This document shows positions 28,730-39,551 of a stretch of 64,000 nucleotides of DNA, one piece after another (position 1 is the stretch's first letter; every line of letters starts with the position of its first letter). Origin of the DNA: Ferrovibrio sp. GTDB lineage: Bacteria; Pseudomonadota; Alphaproteobacteria; Ferrovibrionales; Ferrovibrionaceae. The DNA is taken from assembly GCA_017991315.1 (NCBI GenBank), contig JAGOQS010000003.1, forward strand, positions 310,001 to 374,000. Direction: 5' to 3'. Below the pieces are notes generated by a model. It ran no database searches. It saw only the letters and a list, made by a program, of their open reading frames with translations, and was not told the DNA's origin. The position numbers and the translations under genes are program-made.

Positions 28730-29932
28730 GTGAGTGTTTCTCAGATGGCCGAACCGGCCGCCAAACGCAATGTCTTTCTTCTGGCGGCCTGCATGGCCTT
28801 GGGCAATTCCGCCAACATGCTGCAGGTGACGCTGGGCGGCCTGGTCGGCCATATCCTGGTGGCAGACAAGGCTTATGCCACATTGCCGGTCACCTTCGTG
28901 GTTGGCGGCACGGCTCTCGCCACCATACCGGCTTCGATGCTGATGAACCGCATCGGGCGCAAGCCTGGCTTCATGCTCGGCTGCCTGCTGGCCGGCAGTG
29001 GCTCGCTGCTGGCGGCGCTGGGCATCTATCTCGCGCTGTTTCCGCTGTTCTGCATCGGCGCCTTCATCTTTGGCGCCTCGAATGCCTTCACCCAGCTCTA
29101 CCGTTTCGCCGCCGCCGATATCTCGCCGCCGCATTTCAAGAGCCGCGCGATCTCGTGGGTCATGGTCGGCGGTCTCTGCGCTGCCTTCCTGGGCCCCGAA
29201 GTAGCCAAGTACACCCGCGAGATGCTGTCGCCGCATCTCTTCCTGGCATCCTATATCGCGGCCGCCATACTGGCTTCGCTGGTGCTCCTGGTGCTGCTGT
29301 TCGTGCACTTGCCGAAAGCCACGGTGGCGGAGATGACGGAGAAGGGCCGGCCGCTGGTCGAGATCGTGCGCCAGCCCAGCTTTATCGTCGCCGCCATGGC
29401 CGGCATGTTCGCCTATGGCGTGATGAACCTGATGATGACCGCCACGCCGCTGGCGATGCAGATCTGCGCCCACCCCTTCGCGGCGGCTGCCACGGTGATC
29501 CAGTGGCATGTCTTCGGCATGTTCTTTCCCAGCTTCTTCACCGGCAACCTGATCGCCCGCTTCGGCACCCTGCGTATCATCATGGCCGGCGCAGCCCTCA
29601 ACATCATCTGCATGGCCATCGCGCTATCCGGCCAGGAAGTGATGAATTTCCAACTTGCCCTGGCCCTGCTCGGGGTGGGGTGGAATTTCATGTATATCGG
29701 CGCAACCTCGCTGCTGACCGAGGTCTACCGGCCGTCGGAACGGGCCAAGACCCAGGCGCTGAACGACTTCCTGGTCTTCGGCACCGTCGCGCTGGCCTCG
29801 CTCGGTTCGGGTAAGCTGTTGTATTTCTATGGCTGGGATTCGGTTTCCATGGCCTCGCTGCCCTTCATCCTGATGGCTGCCCTGGCCGTCGCCTGGCTCA
29901 TGCTGGTGCGCCGGCGCGCTGCCGCTTTATAG
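28730..29932 (+). CDS. Major facilitator superfamily transporter
   Basis: A 400-residue carrier with about 12 membrane helices. The A-motif-like loop is seen as MNRIGRKPGFMLGC near residue 65. Substrate is unknown; GTLASLGSGKLLY-type C-terminal helices resemble uncharacterised MFS proteins of alphaproteobacteria. GTG at 28730 is used here; ATG at 28745 is an equally good start. Confidence 0.85.
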   Translation: MSVSQMAEPAAKRNVFLLAACMALGNSANMLQVTLGGLVGHILVADKAYATLPVTFVVGGTALATIPASMLMNRIGRKPGFMLGCLLAGSGSLLAALGIYLALFPLFCIGAFIFGASNAFTQLYRFAAADISPPHFKSRAISWVMVGGLCAAFLGPEVAKYTREMLSPHLFLASYIAAAILASLVLLVLLFVHLPKATVAEMTEKGRPLVEIVRQPSFIVAAMAGMFAYGVMNLMMTATPLAMQICAHPFAAAATVIQWHVFGMFFPSFFTGNLIARFGTLRIIMAGAALNIICMAIALSGQEVMNFQLALALLGVGWNFMYIGATSLLTEVYRPSERAKTQALNDFLVFGTVALASLGSGKLLYFYGWDSVSMASLPFILMAALAVAWLMLVRRRAAAL

Positions 29933-30037
29933 GGCTAAGCTGCTAGAATTCCGGCGAAACTAGCCAAACGCTTGTTATTGCGCGCCTAGGCGGTTTCTGG
30001 CATCGTCGCCCGCGCAAAAGCCCTGGCTGTGAGTCGG

Positions 30038-30086
30038 GGCGGGGGCATCCTGCCCGCCAGATCGGCGCCGAAAGGCGCCGGGCGGG
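30038..30086 (+). promoter_or_regulatory. Alternative-pairing leader upstream of hppA
   Basis: CCCGCC (30053-30058) can pair with GGCGGG on its left (30038-30043) or with GGCGGG on its right (30081-30086). In the right-hand form it encloses a perfect hairpin GGCGCC-GAAA-GGCGCC (30064-30079). Two mutually exclusive structures 46 nt before the start codon suggest a regulatory leader; no known riboswitch class was recognised. Confidence 0.5.
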
Positions 30087-30132
30087 ACCAGGAGGAAACG
30101 TTTCTAGGGCAATATTTGAGGGGAATCCCGCC

Positions 30133-32217
<2,085 letters not shown>

Positions 32218-32242
32218 GCTGAAAGCATCCGCTTAAGATCGG

Positions 32243-32274
32243 AGGGCCGGGAGCAATCCCGGCCCTTCTTTTTT
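32243..32274 (+). terminator. Intrinsic terminator after hppA
   Basis: Ten-bp stem AGGGCCGGGA (32243-32252) with TCCCGGCCCT (32257-32266), GCAA loop, followed by TTCTTTTTTG. Confidence 0.93.
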
Positions 32275-32305
32275 GTCTGCCAGAGATCACAAAAAACAAC
32301 GCGTG

Positions 32306-32419
32306 GATGCCCCCGCCAAGCCAAGGCATGACGTATCCAGTTTGCGTCACCCCCGGACTTGATCCGGGGGGGCTTTGGACGCCGGGCTGAGATGCGCGGA
32401 TCAAGTCCGCGCATGACGA
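32306..32419. repeat. Three palindromic repeats downstream of hppA
   Basis: Copies at 32306-32333 (imperfect, GATGCCCCCGCC to GGCATGACG), 32345-32370 (CGTCACCCCCGGA, CTTGA, TCCGGGGG) and 32391-32419 (GATGCGCGGA, TCAAG, TCCGCGCATGACGA). The third has the same GCGCGGA arms as the copy at 13218. Confidence 0.83.
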
Positions 32420-32589
32420 CTTAATGAAGAACTATCGGTCATGCCCTGCATAGGCGGGGCAGCCACGCGTTTTTCTTACTTGGTTTCCCCAGTTTTCCGG
32501 GCCATATGCAACGCCCCGAGGAAATGCCGTTCCATGTGGCCGGATTCAAGGTTGCATCACCCAGCGATTTCAAATAGGTAGGTCCTATA

Positions 32590-32698
32590 CCCCTGGGCGG
32601 ATGGCCAGCTTGGCCATTGGTCCTTACAGGGGCGCTGTCTCGGGACTTTGTCCCTGGGAGGACAGCGCGACCCTGTCCCTACGGGCCGCAAGGCCTGT
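32590..32698 (+). other. Compound hairpin cluster upstream of the SGNH esterase
   Basis: Hairpin A: ATGGCCA (32601-32607) with TGGCCAT (32611-32617). Hairpin B: ACAGGG+GCGCTGTC (32626-32639) with GACAGCGC (32661-32668) and CCCTGT (32671-32676), capped by GGGAC-TTT-GTCCC (32642-32654). Hairpin C: ACGGGCC-GCAA-GGCCTGT (32681-32698), one G-T pair. CCCCTG (32590-32595) can instead pair with CAGGGG (32627-32632), competing with the base of B. This could be a leader RNA, a small RNA, or a palindromic repeat of a second family. Confidence 0.55.
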
Positions 32699-32748
32699 CA
32701 TCGCGGCGCGGCGCCAGAGGCTGCACCGATGGAACCAGGAAGGTGACT

Positions 32749-33879
32749 ATGGGCGTGACGGCCTTTACTTCTCCCGTCCCCTACGCGGTGTATCAGCGCC
32801 GTCTGGCCTGGGCGGACGACAATAAAGCGGATTTCGTAGCCGATGCCGGCGCGTTGCCGGGGCGCGCCCTTGTGCCCTTCGCCGGCAAGGCGGCGCCCAA
32901 TGCCACCTACGGCCTGCGGGTGATGACCACCGAGTTTCCGCGCCAGCAGATCATGCCGGAATTGCTGCTGCGCACCGATGCGCAGGGCCGTTTCCATGTC
33001 ATCCTGGCGCTGCCGGCAGGCGGCTGGTACCTGGCCAATCTGCGGCTGGAGGACGAAAGCATCACCGTCGGGCCGTTCGGCGTCGGCGAGGTCTACCTGA
33101 TCGCCGGCCAGTCCTTTGTCGGCAATTACCATTCCAGCCGCCTGGCAGTGAGCGAGCCCCGCGGCCGCGTCGCCGCCTTCAACCTGCGCAAGCGGCAATG
33201 GCGTGTCGCCCATGACCCGCAGCCAACCCCGGATTTTCCGGACGAGGGCGAGGGCCGCTGGGCGCATGTGAACAAGCTGCAGACCAAGATGCACCTGCAG
33301 CAGCGCTTCGATGGCGGCAGCGTCTGGCCGATGGTCGGCGACATGCTGGTGGGGGTACTGGGGGTGCCGGTGGGCTTCGCCAACATTTCCTTCGGCGGCA
33401 GCCCGATCAAACGCTGGCACCCGGAGCATGGCAGGCTGTTCGGCCTCATGGCCGAGGCCGCGCGCCAGCTTGGCCGTTTCCGCGCCGTGCTATGGGCCCA
33501 GGGCGAAAGCGATGTGGAAAGTGGCCTGGCGGCCGAGGATTGGGCGAAACGCCTGAAGCAGATCCAGAAGGCGCTGGCTGGCGAGCTGGATTTCCAGCCC
33601 GACTGGCTGGTGGCCAAGTCGACCCGCCATCCTTCCGCCTACGATCAGCCGGAGCGGGAGGAGGCGCTCCGCAGCGCCATCGACCGCCTCTGGCGGCGCG
33701 ATCCGACGATTTTCCCCGGCGCCGATACCGACCGCCTGCTGGGCGAAGAAAACCGCGCCGGCATCGGCGACAGCGCGCATTTCAGCGCCGAAGGCCAGCG
33801 CCGCGCCGCCTGGCTGTGGTTTCACGCCATCATGGCGCATATCGAGCATCGCGAGGCGCTGGCGGCAGCCGCCGAATAG
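32749..33879 (+). CDS. SGNH-fold esterase, sialate O-acetylesterase-like
   Basis: A 376-residue protein. Block I appears as LIAGQSFVGNYHSS (nucleophile Ser near residue 124), an NISFGGSPIKRW block follows, then LWAQGESDVESG, and the C-terminal DSAHFSAEGQ with Asp and His of the triad. This is the layout of the SASA/GDSL carbohydrate acetylesterases. No signal peptide is visible, so it may act in the cytoplasm or be exported another way. ATG at 32749 follows GGAAGGTG. Confidence 0.78.
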   Translation: MGVTAFTSPVPYAVYQRRLAWADDNKADFVADAGALPGRALVPFAGKAAPNATYGLRVMTTEFPRQQIMPELLLRTDAQGRFHVILALPAGGWYLANLRLEDESITVGPFGVGEVYLIAGQSFVGNYHSSRLAVSEPRGRVAAFNLRKRQWRVAHDPQPTPDFPDEGEGRWAHVNKLQTKMHLQQRFDGGSVWPMVGDMLVGVLGVPVGFANISFGGSPIKRWHPEHGRLFGLMAEAARQLGRFRAVLWAQGESDVESGLAAEDWAKRLKQIQKALAGELDFQPDWLVAKSTRHPSAYDQPEREEALRSAIDRLWRRDPTIFPGADTDRLLGEENRAGIGDSAHFSAEGQRRAAWLWFHAIMAHIEHREALAAAAE

Positions 33880-33985
33880 GTTCAGCAGCTTATAAATAGT
33901 ATATTACCTGATTGATCAGATTTATCTGGCGCTCCGCGCTCGTTTGTTCGCGTCTTGTTTCACGTGAAACAGTCCGCGAACAGGG

Positions 33986-34327
33986 CTAAAGCGGCTTCGG
34001 CGGCAGGTCGGCCAGGGCTTCTTCCAGAGCCTCGAAATCGATCCGGGCATTATTGCAGGGCATGCGACCGCGCCGCACCTGCTCGCTGCCGGCGTTGATG
34101 CCGTTCTGCACCGTCATCGGGTTAACATTCAGCCGGTCGGCGGCGGTCAGCACCCGGCGGGTCAGCATCACGGCCCGGTTCGAGTTCATCTTGCATTCGG
34201 CGGCAGCGCCGATCACCCGGCCCATTTCACCCGGCGAGAGCGCCAGGATGTTGCGCTGCTGCGCCGAGGCCGCCTGTGGCGCGGCCAGCAGCAGGAGCAG
34301 GGCGACGGACAACAGGCCGCGCAGCAT
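33986..34327 (-). CDS. Small exported protein of unknown function
   Basis: A 113-residue protein with a clear Sec signal peptide (LRGLLSVALLLLLAAPQAASA) and a mature domain of about 90 residues with two cysteines (AAAECKMNSNRA and GRMPCNNARID), probably disulfide bonded in the periplasm. No family was recognised. Its ATG overlaps the TGA of the upstream cobS-like gene (TGATG), so the two are translated together. Confidence 0.8.
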   Translation of the reverse strand: MLRGLLSVALLLLLAAPQAASAQQRNILALSPGEMGRVIGAAAECKMNSNRAVMLTRRVLTAADRLNVNPMTVQNGINAGSEQVRRGRMPCNNARIDFEALEEALADLPPKPL

Positions 34328-35181
34328 CAATGCACCACGGCGGTGGCGCTCAGCACCAGCAGGATGGCAACCTCGGCCACCTGCTGCGTCGAGCCGAGCA
34401 GGCTGTCATTCTGGCCGCCGAGCCGGCGCTGCCCCAGGCCACGCATCAGCAAGGTCACCACGGCGATGGCGAGGCCGACCGCCAGCAGCAGTTTCAGGCT
34501 CAGCAGCAGCAGGCCGCAAAGCACTGCAAGGGCCGCCGCCTGGATCGCGGCGGTGAGCGGCACATCGTGATCGAGGGGCGCAGCCGGTTCATTATGGTCG
34601 GCCGGCGCGGCCGGCAGCAGGAACCAGACCCAGACCATGGCGGCACGCGAACCGGCGCCGGCCAGCACCAGGGCGATGGTGGCGGCGGTGCCATAGCTCA
34701 CCGTAGCCTCGAAATCCTCGGCCACCGCCAGCAGGCTGTTGGCCAGATCCTCGATGCCGCTGGCGCGCAACGCCAGGCAGAGAATCAGCGCCAGCACCGC
34801 GTTGAGGCCGAGGCCCTGGCCCTCGGGGGCGGGGCTCAGCAGCCGGAAACCGTGGTAGCCATCCGCCAGGCGGGCCAGGCCGCGCTCATGCCGGCCACCA
34901 GTAAGCAGCACTTCTGCGAGAATCGCCAGCAAAGCGGCGCTGCCGATGCCGAGGCCGAGCGAGATGGCACCGAGAAAAACCAGGCCGCCGAAGAGCCCGA
35001 TCAGCGCGCCGATCAGCGGATAGGCCCAGGCGGCATGGCCGTCATCGCCGGCTTCCTGTTCCAGATCCTTGCCAAAGGGCAGCGCGGTGAGGCGGCCCAG
35101 CGCAATCAGCATGTCGCGCTTGCGGCCGGCCAAGCCGGCAGGGCGTTTCACGTGAAAGTCGTCTGGATCAGGCGCGGACAT
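34327..35181 (-). CDS. CobS-like membrane protein with altered catalytic motifs
   Basis: A 284-residue, multi-helix protein with the overall pattern of adenosylcobinamide-GDP ribazoletransferase: N-terminal LIALGRLTALPFG, helices, LLTGGRHERGLARLADGYHGF, and AGAGSRAAMVW. In active CobS the middle motif reads HxDGLADxxDG and is followed by a DSRxG segment. Here the first acidic pair is replaced (HERGLAR) and the DSR segment is absent. No other cobalamin gene or B12 riboswitch is near. It may be a diverged or inactive CobS. Confidence 0.7.
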   Translation of the reverse strand: MSAPDPDDFHVKRPAGLAGRKRDMLIALGRLTALPFGKDLEQEAGDDGHAAWAYPLIGALIGLFGGLVFLGAISLGLGIGSAALLAILAEVLLTGGRHERGLARLADGYHGFRLLSPAPEGQGLGLNAVLALILCLALRASGIEDLANSLLAVAEDFEATVSYGTAATIALVLAGAGSRAAMVWVWFLLPAAPADHNEPAAPLDHDVPLTAAIQAAALAVLCGLLLLSLKLLLAVGLAIAVVTLLMRGLGQRRLGGQNDSLLGSTQQVAEVAILLVLSATAVVH

Positions 35182-35243
35182 TATTCAAATATAGTGATGG
35201 CTGCCCAGGAGTGACACGGGCGGGGATACCGGACTTATCCGAA

Positions 35244-35708
35244 TCAGCGGTTGCTGCGGCCGGTATTCTGGTTGTTGAAGCGGCCGAAATTGCCAAGCAG
35301 CTGCTCCAGGATGGTCATGTCCTTGCCCTTGGTGGGCGTCTCGCGCTCAACGAAGGCGACCTGGCGGCCATCCTTCATGCCATAGCGCTTGATCTCCTTC
35401 ACCTTGCCATCCTTGTCGAAGCTGATGGCCAACACCTGCTGGTCGATCAATTCCGGCGCCATGAAGGCCACAGCCTCGGTTTCCGAGGAGATGTAGTACC
35501 AGGTGGTGCCCCATTGCTGGAACGTCGAGGTGGTGGAGGGCGAGCCGATGGCGGCATTGACCTGCCCCTCGGTGCTGCCGATCTTCACTTCCTTGAGGCG
35601 ATCCTCATCGATCTGGGCGCCACGGTAATCCTGGCGCGGCGCGCAGGCCGCCAATACGGCGCTGAACAGCGCCAGCAGCAGCAGGGTGCGGGGCGACGAC
35701 ATAAGCAT
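35244..35708 (-). CDS. bamE: Outer membrane assembly lipoprotein BamE
   Basis: A 154-residue SmpA/OmlA-family lipoprotein. The lipobox LAAC ends the signal peptide (LLLLALFSAVLAACAPR). The fold motif is KIGSTEGQVNAAIGSPSTTSTFQQWGTTWYYIS. BamE supports the BAM complex that inserts beta-barrel proteins. In alphaproteobacteria it is usually next to the cytochrome bc1 chaperone gene and yceD, as here. Confidence 0.9.
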   Translation of the reverse strand: MLMSSPRTLLLLALFSAVLAACAPRQDYRGAQIDEDRLKEVKIGSTEGQVNAAIGSPSTTSTFQQWGTTWYYISSETEAVAFMAPELIDQQVLAISFDKDGKVKEIKRYGMKDGRQVAFVERETPTKGKDMTILEQLLGNFGRFNNQNTGRSNR

Positions 35709-35807
35709 GGGACCGAGACTCGCGCTTGAGACGCCCAGATATTATCCTCTGCCCCCAGGAAACGCAAATTGCGGCCCTACTTTAACTGAAGAGTTCCAGG
35801 CAGCCAG

Positions 35808-36356
35808 ATGCTTAAGGCGATTAGTTCATTCTTCAAGGCAAAACAGCCGCCAAGCCTGGCGGTGACGCTGTATGGCGCCATCGTGGAGCAGGCACGCCAG
35901 CCCGGCTTCTACCGCGACCGCGGCGTGCCCGATACGCTGGATGGCCGCTTCGACCTGCTGGTGCTGCATGCCTTTCTGGTGCTGCGCCGCCTGAACGGCC
36001 TTGGCCCCGAGGGCCAGGCCATGGCGCAGGAGCTGGCCGACCTGATCTTCACCGACATGGATGGCAATTTGCGCGAAATCGGCGTCGGCGATTTGAGCGT
36101 CGGCAAGCGGATCAAGGCCATGGCCAAGGCGTTTTTCGGCCGCCTGACGGTCTACGACAAGGCGCTGGCCGGAGTGGAAGGCGGCGAGGATCTGACCCAG
36201 GCGCTGCTGCGCAACCTCTATGGCACGCTCCCCCAGGCCGACCCGGCCCAGGCCGCCCTGGTGGCTGGTTATGTCCGTGCCGCCGACGCGCTGCTGGCCG
36301 GGCAGGGTGCCGATACCCTGCTCAAGGGTCAGGTTTCGTTCCCGCCGGTTCCTTAA
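35808..36356 (+). CDS. Ubiquinol-cytochrome c chaperone (CBP3-like)
   Basis: A 182-residue protein of the CBP3/UQCC1 family: LYGAIVEQARQPGFYRDRGVPDTLDGRFDLLVLHAFLVLRRL (from about residue 22) is the signature. In mitochondria the homologue assists assembly of cytochrome b into complex III. Divergent from bamE, with about 100 bp between them for both promoters. C-terminal region is less conserved. Confidence 0.9.
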   Translation: MLKAISSFFKAKQPPSLAVTLYGAIVEQARQPGFYRDRGVPDTLDGRFDLLVLHAFLVLRRLNGLGPEGQAMAQELADLIFTDMDGNLREIGVGDLSVGKRIKAMAKAFFGRLTVYDKALAGVEGGEDLTQALLRNLYGTLPQADPAQAALVAGYVRAADALLAGQGADTLLKGQVSFPPVP

Positions 36357-36444
36357 GATAAAGGGATTGACCTGGAAGCGCGGCGCCCCTATGGTCCGCC
36401 GCCCAAATCGGCATCCCTGAACCTTTAGGCCTGGAGCAGCATCG

Positions 36445-37023
36445 GTGGCGCAAGCGCCAATCCGGAACGAATTTTCCCATCCCCTTGAAGTGGCCCAGCT
36501 CGGCCCCGAGGGTGTGGCGCTGCGTCTGGCTGCTGGCGAATCCGAGCGCAAGTCGCTGGCGAAACGCTTTGGTATTCTGGGAATTCTGAAGCTGGAAGCG
36601 GAATTGCGCGTGCTGCCGCTGGCGGAACCAGGGCATTACCACGTCTCGGGCAGGCTGGAAGCCGAAGTCGAGCAGGCCTGCGTGGTGTCGCTGGAGCCGG
36701 TGCGCGAGGTGGTTTCGGAAGCATTCGAGCGCGGTTTCGCGCCGCCCGAGGCCGTGGCGGCCGCCCTGGCCGCCCTGCCGGAACCCAGCGAGGACGAGGC
36801 CGAACTGGTCGATCCCGACGCCCTGGACCCGCCGGACCCTATCGAGGGCGGCGTGATCGACCTTGGCGAGGTGGTGGCGGAGGAATTGGCGCTGTCGCTC
36901 AATCCCTATCCGCGCAAGGAAGGGGCTTCCTGGCCGGCAGGCTATACCCCGGATCCTGAGCCGGAAGCCAAGGTGAGCCCCTTCGCGGCGCTCGCCAAGC
37001 TCAAACAGGGGACGGAAAAGTAA
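36445..37023 (+). CDS. yceD: YceD/DUF177 family protein
   Basis: A 192-residue protein upstream of rpmF, the usual DUF177 position. C-rich core CVVSLEPV near residue 72, an acidic middle (about residues 110-145: DEAELVDPDALDPPDP) and DLGEVVAEELALSLNPYPR near residue 150 match the family. In plants and bacteria it is linked to 23S rRNA processing. GTG start at 36445. Confidence 0.88.
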   Translation: MAQAPIRNEFSHPLEVAQLGPEGVALRLAAGESERKSLAKRFGILGILKLEAELRVLPLAEPGHYHVSGRLEAEVEQACVVSLEPVREVVSEAFERGFAPPEAVAAALAALPEPSEDEAELVDPDALDPPDPIEGGVIDLGEVVAEELALSLNPYPRKEGASWPAGYTPDPEPEAKVSPFAALAKLKQGTEK

Positions 37024-37128
37024 GGCAAAGCCCTTGGTCCCCGGGGCGCCTGAGAGTATAAGACGGGGATTCTTGGCCCGCTTCGCGAGAAGCGCCGATA
37101 CAGGTCGATAAGAGATAGAGAGAGTGTC

Positions 37129-37314
37129 ATGGCTGTTCCGAAGAAGAAGAAGTCCAAGTCGAAGCGCGATATGGGCCGCTCGCATGATGCCCTGAAGGGC
37201 AGCGCTTACATGGAATGCACCAATTGCGGCGAGCTGAAGCGCCCGCATCATGTCTGCGGCGCTTGCGGCCATTACGATGGCCGTGAAGTGGTGGCCAAGA
37301 CTGAAGCCGCCTAA
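37129..37314 (+). CDS. rpmF: 50S ribosomal protein L32
   Basis: A 61-residue protein beginning [22 protein letters not shown] with a zinc ribbon [18 protein letters not shown]. It is a late-assembling large-subunit protein. A hairpin CGCTTC-GCGA-GAAGCG lies 35 nt upstream (37079-37094). The four cysteines are retained, so this is the zinc-binding (C+) form. Confidence 0.97.
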   Translation: MAVPKKKKSKSKRDMGRSHDALKGSAYMECTNCGELKRPHHVCGACGHYDGREVVAKTEAA

Positions 37315-37343
37315 CCAGCGCGTTTCCGGGTGAGGTCGCGCTT

Positions 37344-38450
37344 GTGACGCTACCAACCCTGACCCTGGCGCTGGATGCCATGGGCGGCGATTACGCCCCC
37401 GATATGGTCATCAAGGGCGCCGCGGCAATACTTCCGCGTTTTCCGCAGGTGAGATTCATCCTGTTCGGCGATGCCGAACAGGTGGAGCCTTTGCTGCGCA
37501 AATTTCCCCAGCTCCGCGACCGTTCCGAACTGCGCCACACGTCCGAGAAGGTGGGCAGCGAGGATAAGCCGAGCCAGGCGCTGCGCCGTGGCCGCAACAC
37601 CTCGATGCGTCTTGCCATCGATGCCGTGGCCAAGGGCGAGGCCCAGGCCGTGGTGTCGGCGGGCAATACCGGCGCGCTGATGGCGATGGCCAAGCTGGTG
37701 CTGCGCACGCTGCCCGGCATCGAACGGCCGGCGCTGGCCTCCTTCATCCCGACGATGAAGGGCGAGACCGTGATGCTCGACCTTGGCGCCAATGTCGATT
37801 GCGACAGCCGCAACCTGGTGCAGTTCGCGGTGATGGGCGCCAACCTGGCGCATTCGGCACTTGGCCGGCATCGCCCGCGCGTCGGCCTGCTGAATATCGG
37901 CACCGAGGAATTGAAGGGCAACGGCGCGGTGCGCGATGCCGCCGATCTGCTGCGCGCCGTGCCCAATCCGCCGTTTGAATTCACCGGCTTCGTCGAGGGT
38001 GACGACATCACCAAGGGCGAAACCGATGTGGTGGTCACCGATGGCTTCACCGGCAATGTCGCACTGAAGACCGCCGAAGGCACCGCCAAGCTGATGGGCA
38101 CGCTGCTGCGCTCGGCCTTCCAGCGCTCGCTGCTCACCAAACTCGGCTACCTGCTGGCCTATTCCGGCCTGCAGATGCTGAAATCGCGCATGGATCCTCG
38201 CTTCTACAATGGCGCGGTGATGCTTGGCCTCAACGGCATCGTGGTGAAAAGCCACGGTGGTACCGATGAAGTCGGCTTCGCCGCCGCGCTTGAGGTTGCC
38301 GTCGACATGGCGCAGGATCGCCTGATCGAGCGTATCCGTGCCGATTTCTCCGGCGCCTTCGCCGAGGCCCTGAATTCACCCAGCACCAGTAGCAATGGCA
38401 AGGACGCCGCTTCCGATACCGCGCCCGCCGCCGTCGCGGAGGCTCCATGA
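37344..38450 (+). CDS. plsX: Phosphate acyltransferase PlsX
   Basis: A 368-residue enzyme converting acyl-ACP to acyl phosphate for phospholipid synthesis. [19 protein letters not shown] at the N terminus, [26 protein letters not shown] near residue 107 and [17 protein letters not shown] near residue 230 are diagnostic. GTG start at 37344. Its end overlaps fabH by 4 bp. Confidence 0.97.
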   Translation: MTLPTLTLALDAMGGDYAPDMVIKGAAAILPRFPQVRFILFGDAEQVEPLLRKFPQLRDRSELRHTSEKVGSEDKPSQALRRGRNTSMRLAIDAVAKGEAQAVVSAGNTGALMAMAKLVLRTLPGIERPALASFIPTMKGETVMLDLGANVDCDSRNLVQFAVMGANLAHSALGRHRPRVGLLNIGTEELKGNGAVRDAADLLRAVPNPPFEFTGFVEGDDITKGETDVVVTDGFTGNVALKTAEGTAKLMGTLLRSAFQRSLLTKLGYLLAYSGLQMLKSRMDPRFYNGAVMLGLNGIVVKSHGGTDEVGFAAALEVAVDMAQDRLIERIRADFSGAFAEALNSPSTSSNGKDAASDTAPAAVAEAP

Positions 38451-39418
38451 TACGTTCCGTCGTTATCGGCTGCGGCAGCTATTTGCCCGAGCGTATCCTG
38501 ACCAATGCCGAACTGGCGACGATGGTGGACACTTCCGACGAATGGATTGTCGAACGCAGCGGTATCCGCCAGCGCCATATCGCCGCAGAGGGTGAGAAGA
38601 CTTCCGACCTCGCCATCAAGGCCGCCGAGCGTGCCATTCAACATGCCGGTATCCAGGCCAGCGAGATCGACCTGATCGTACTGGCCACCGCGACGCCGGA
38701 CGAGACCTTTCCCGCCACGGCGTGCCGTGTACAGCACGCCCTTGGCCTGACCCATGGCGCCGCCTTCGACGTGCAGGCGGTGTGCTCCGGCTTCATCTAC
38801 GCCATGGCCACGGCGGACAATTTCCTCAAGGCCGGCCAGTTCAAGACCGCGCTGGTGATCGGCGCCGAGACCTTCTCGCGCATCATCGACTGGACCGACC
38901 GCACCACCTGCGTGCTGTTCGCCGATGGCGCCGGCGCCCTGGTGCTGCGCGCCGAAGAAGGTGCCGGCGACACCATGGATCGCGGCGTGCTGACCACGCA
39001 TCTGCATTCCGATGGCCGCTACCACGACATGCTCTATGTCGATGGCGGCCCGTCCTCCACCCAGACCACCGGCCATCTCAAGATGCTGGGCAAGGAAGTG
39101 TTCCGCCACGCCGTGGTGAACCTGTCCGACGTGGTGAAGGAAACCCTGGCCGCCGTGAACATGACGGCCGATCAGATCGACTGGCTGGTGCCGCATCAGG
39201 CCAACAAGCGCATCATCGACGGCACCGCCAAGAAACTCGGCATGACCACCGAGAAGGTGGTGCTGACCGTGGATCACCACGGCAATACCTCGGCCGCTTC
39301 GGTGCCGCTGGCGCTGTGCGAGGCGGTGGCCGATGGCCGCATCAAGCGCGGCGACGTGGTGCTGATGGAGGCCATGGGCGGCGGGTTCACCTGGGGCAGC
39401 GCCCTGGTACGCTGGTAA
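38447..39418 (+). CDS. fabH: Beta-ketoacyl-ACP synthase III
   Basis: A 323-residue condensing enzyme that starts fatty acid synthesis from acetyl-CoA and malonyl-ACP. Catalytic Cys in [14 protein letters not shown] (about 113), His in [11 protein letters not shown] (about 250) and Asn in [10 protein letters not shown] (about 280). The plsX-fabH-ihfA-merR order is common in alphaproteobacteria. Confidence 0.97.
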   Translation: MIRSVVIGCGSYLPERILTNAELATMVDTSDEWIVERSGIRQRHIAAEGEKTSDLAIKAAERAIQHAGIQASEIDLIVLATATPDETFPATACRVQHALGLTHGAAFDVQAVCSGFIYAMATADNFLKAGQFKTALVIGAETFSRIIDWTDRTTCVLFADGAGALVLRAEEGAGDTMDRGVLTTHLHSDGRYHDMLYVDGGPSSTQTTGHLKMLGKEVFRHAVVNLSDVVKETLAAVNMTADQIDWLVPHQANKRIIDGTAKKLGMTTEKVVLTVDHHGNTSAASVPLALCEAVADGRIKRGDVVLMEAMGGGFTWGSALVRW

Positions 39419-39487
39419 TCGCCCCGATTTAGCCCCCCAGAATAGTTCCAGGCCCGACTTTTCCGGCCCGATTCGGCGTTCGCCCCA

Positions 39488-39517
39488 TTGACGCTATATC
39501 CTGGTTAAGTTAGCGTC
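39488..39517 (+). promoter_or_regulatory. Inverted repeat over a possible ihfA promoter
   Basis: GACGCTA (39490-39496) and TAGCGTC (39511-39517) are perfect inverted arms. TTGACG (39488-39493) would be a -35 element and TAGCGT (39511-39516), 17 bp later, a weak -10, so the arms cover both elements. This suits an autoregulated promoter. Confidence 0.45.
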
Positions 39518-39551
39518 ACGCCAAGATAAATTGCAGAAGAGGGGGCGGCGG

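Larger units (their letters stand above)
32218..32748. other. Gene-free stretch between hppA and the SGNH esterase
   Basis: These 531 bp hold the hppA terminator, three palindromic repeats (32306-32419) and a partial fourth near 32436, then a strongly structured stretch (32590-32698) before the esterase. The esterase frame stays open upstream to 32617, but that part encodes no recognisable protein and overlaps the hairpins. Confidence 0.7.

Noticed and set aside
35182-35243. B12 riboswitch before the cobS-like gene
   Set aside because: The 62-bp gap to bamE is too short and shows no B12-box-like sequence.
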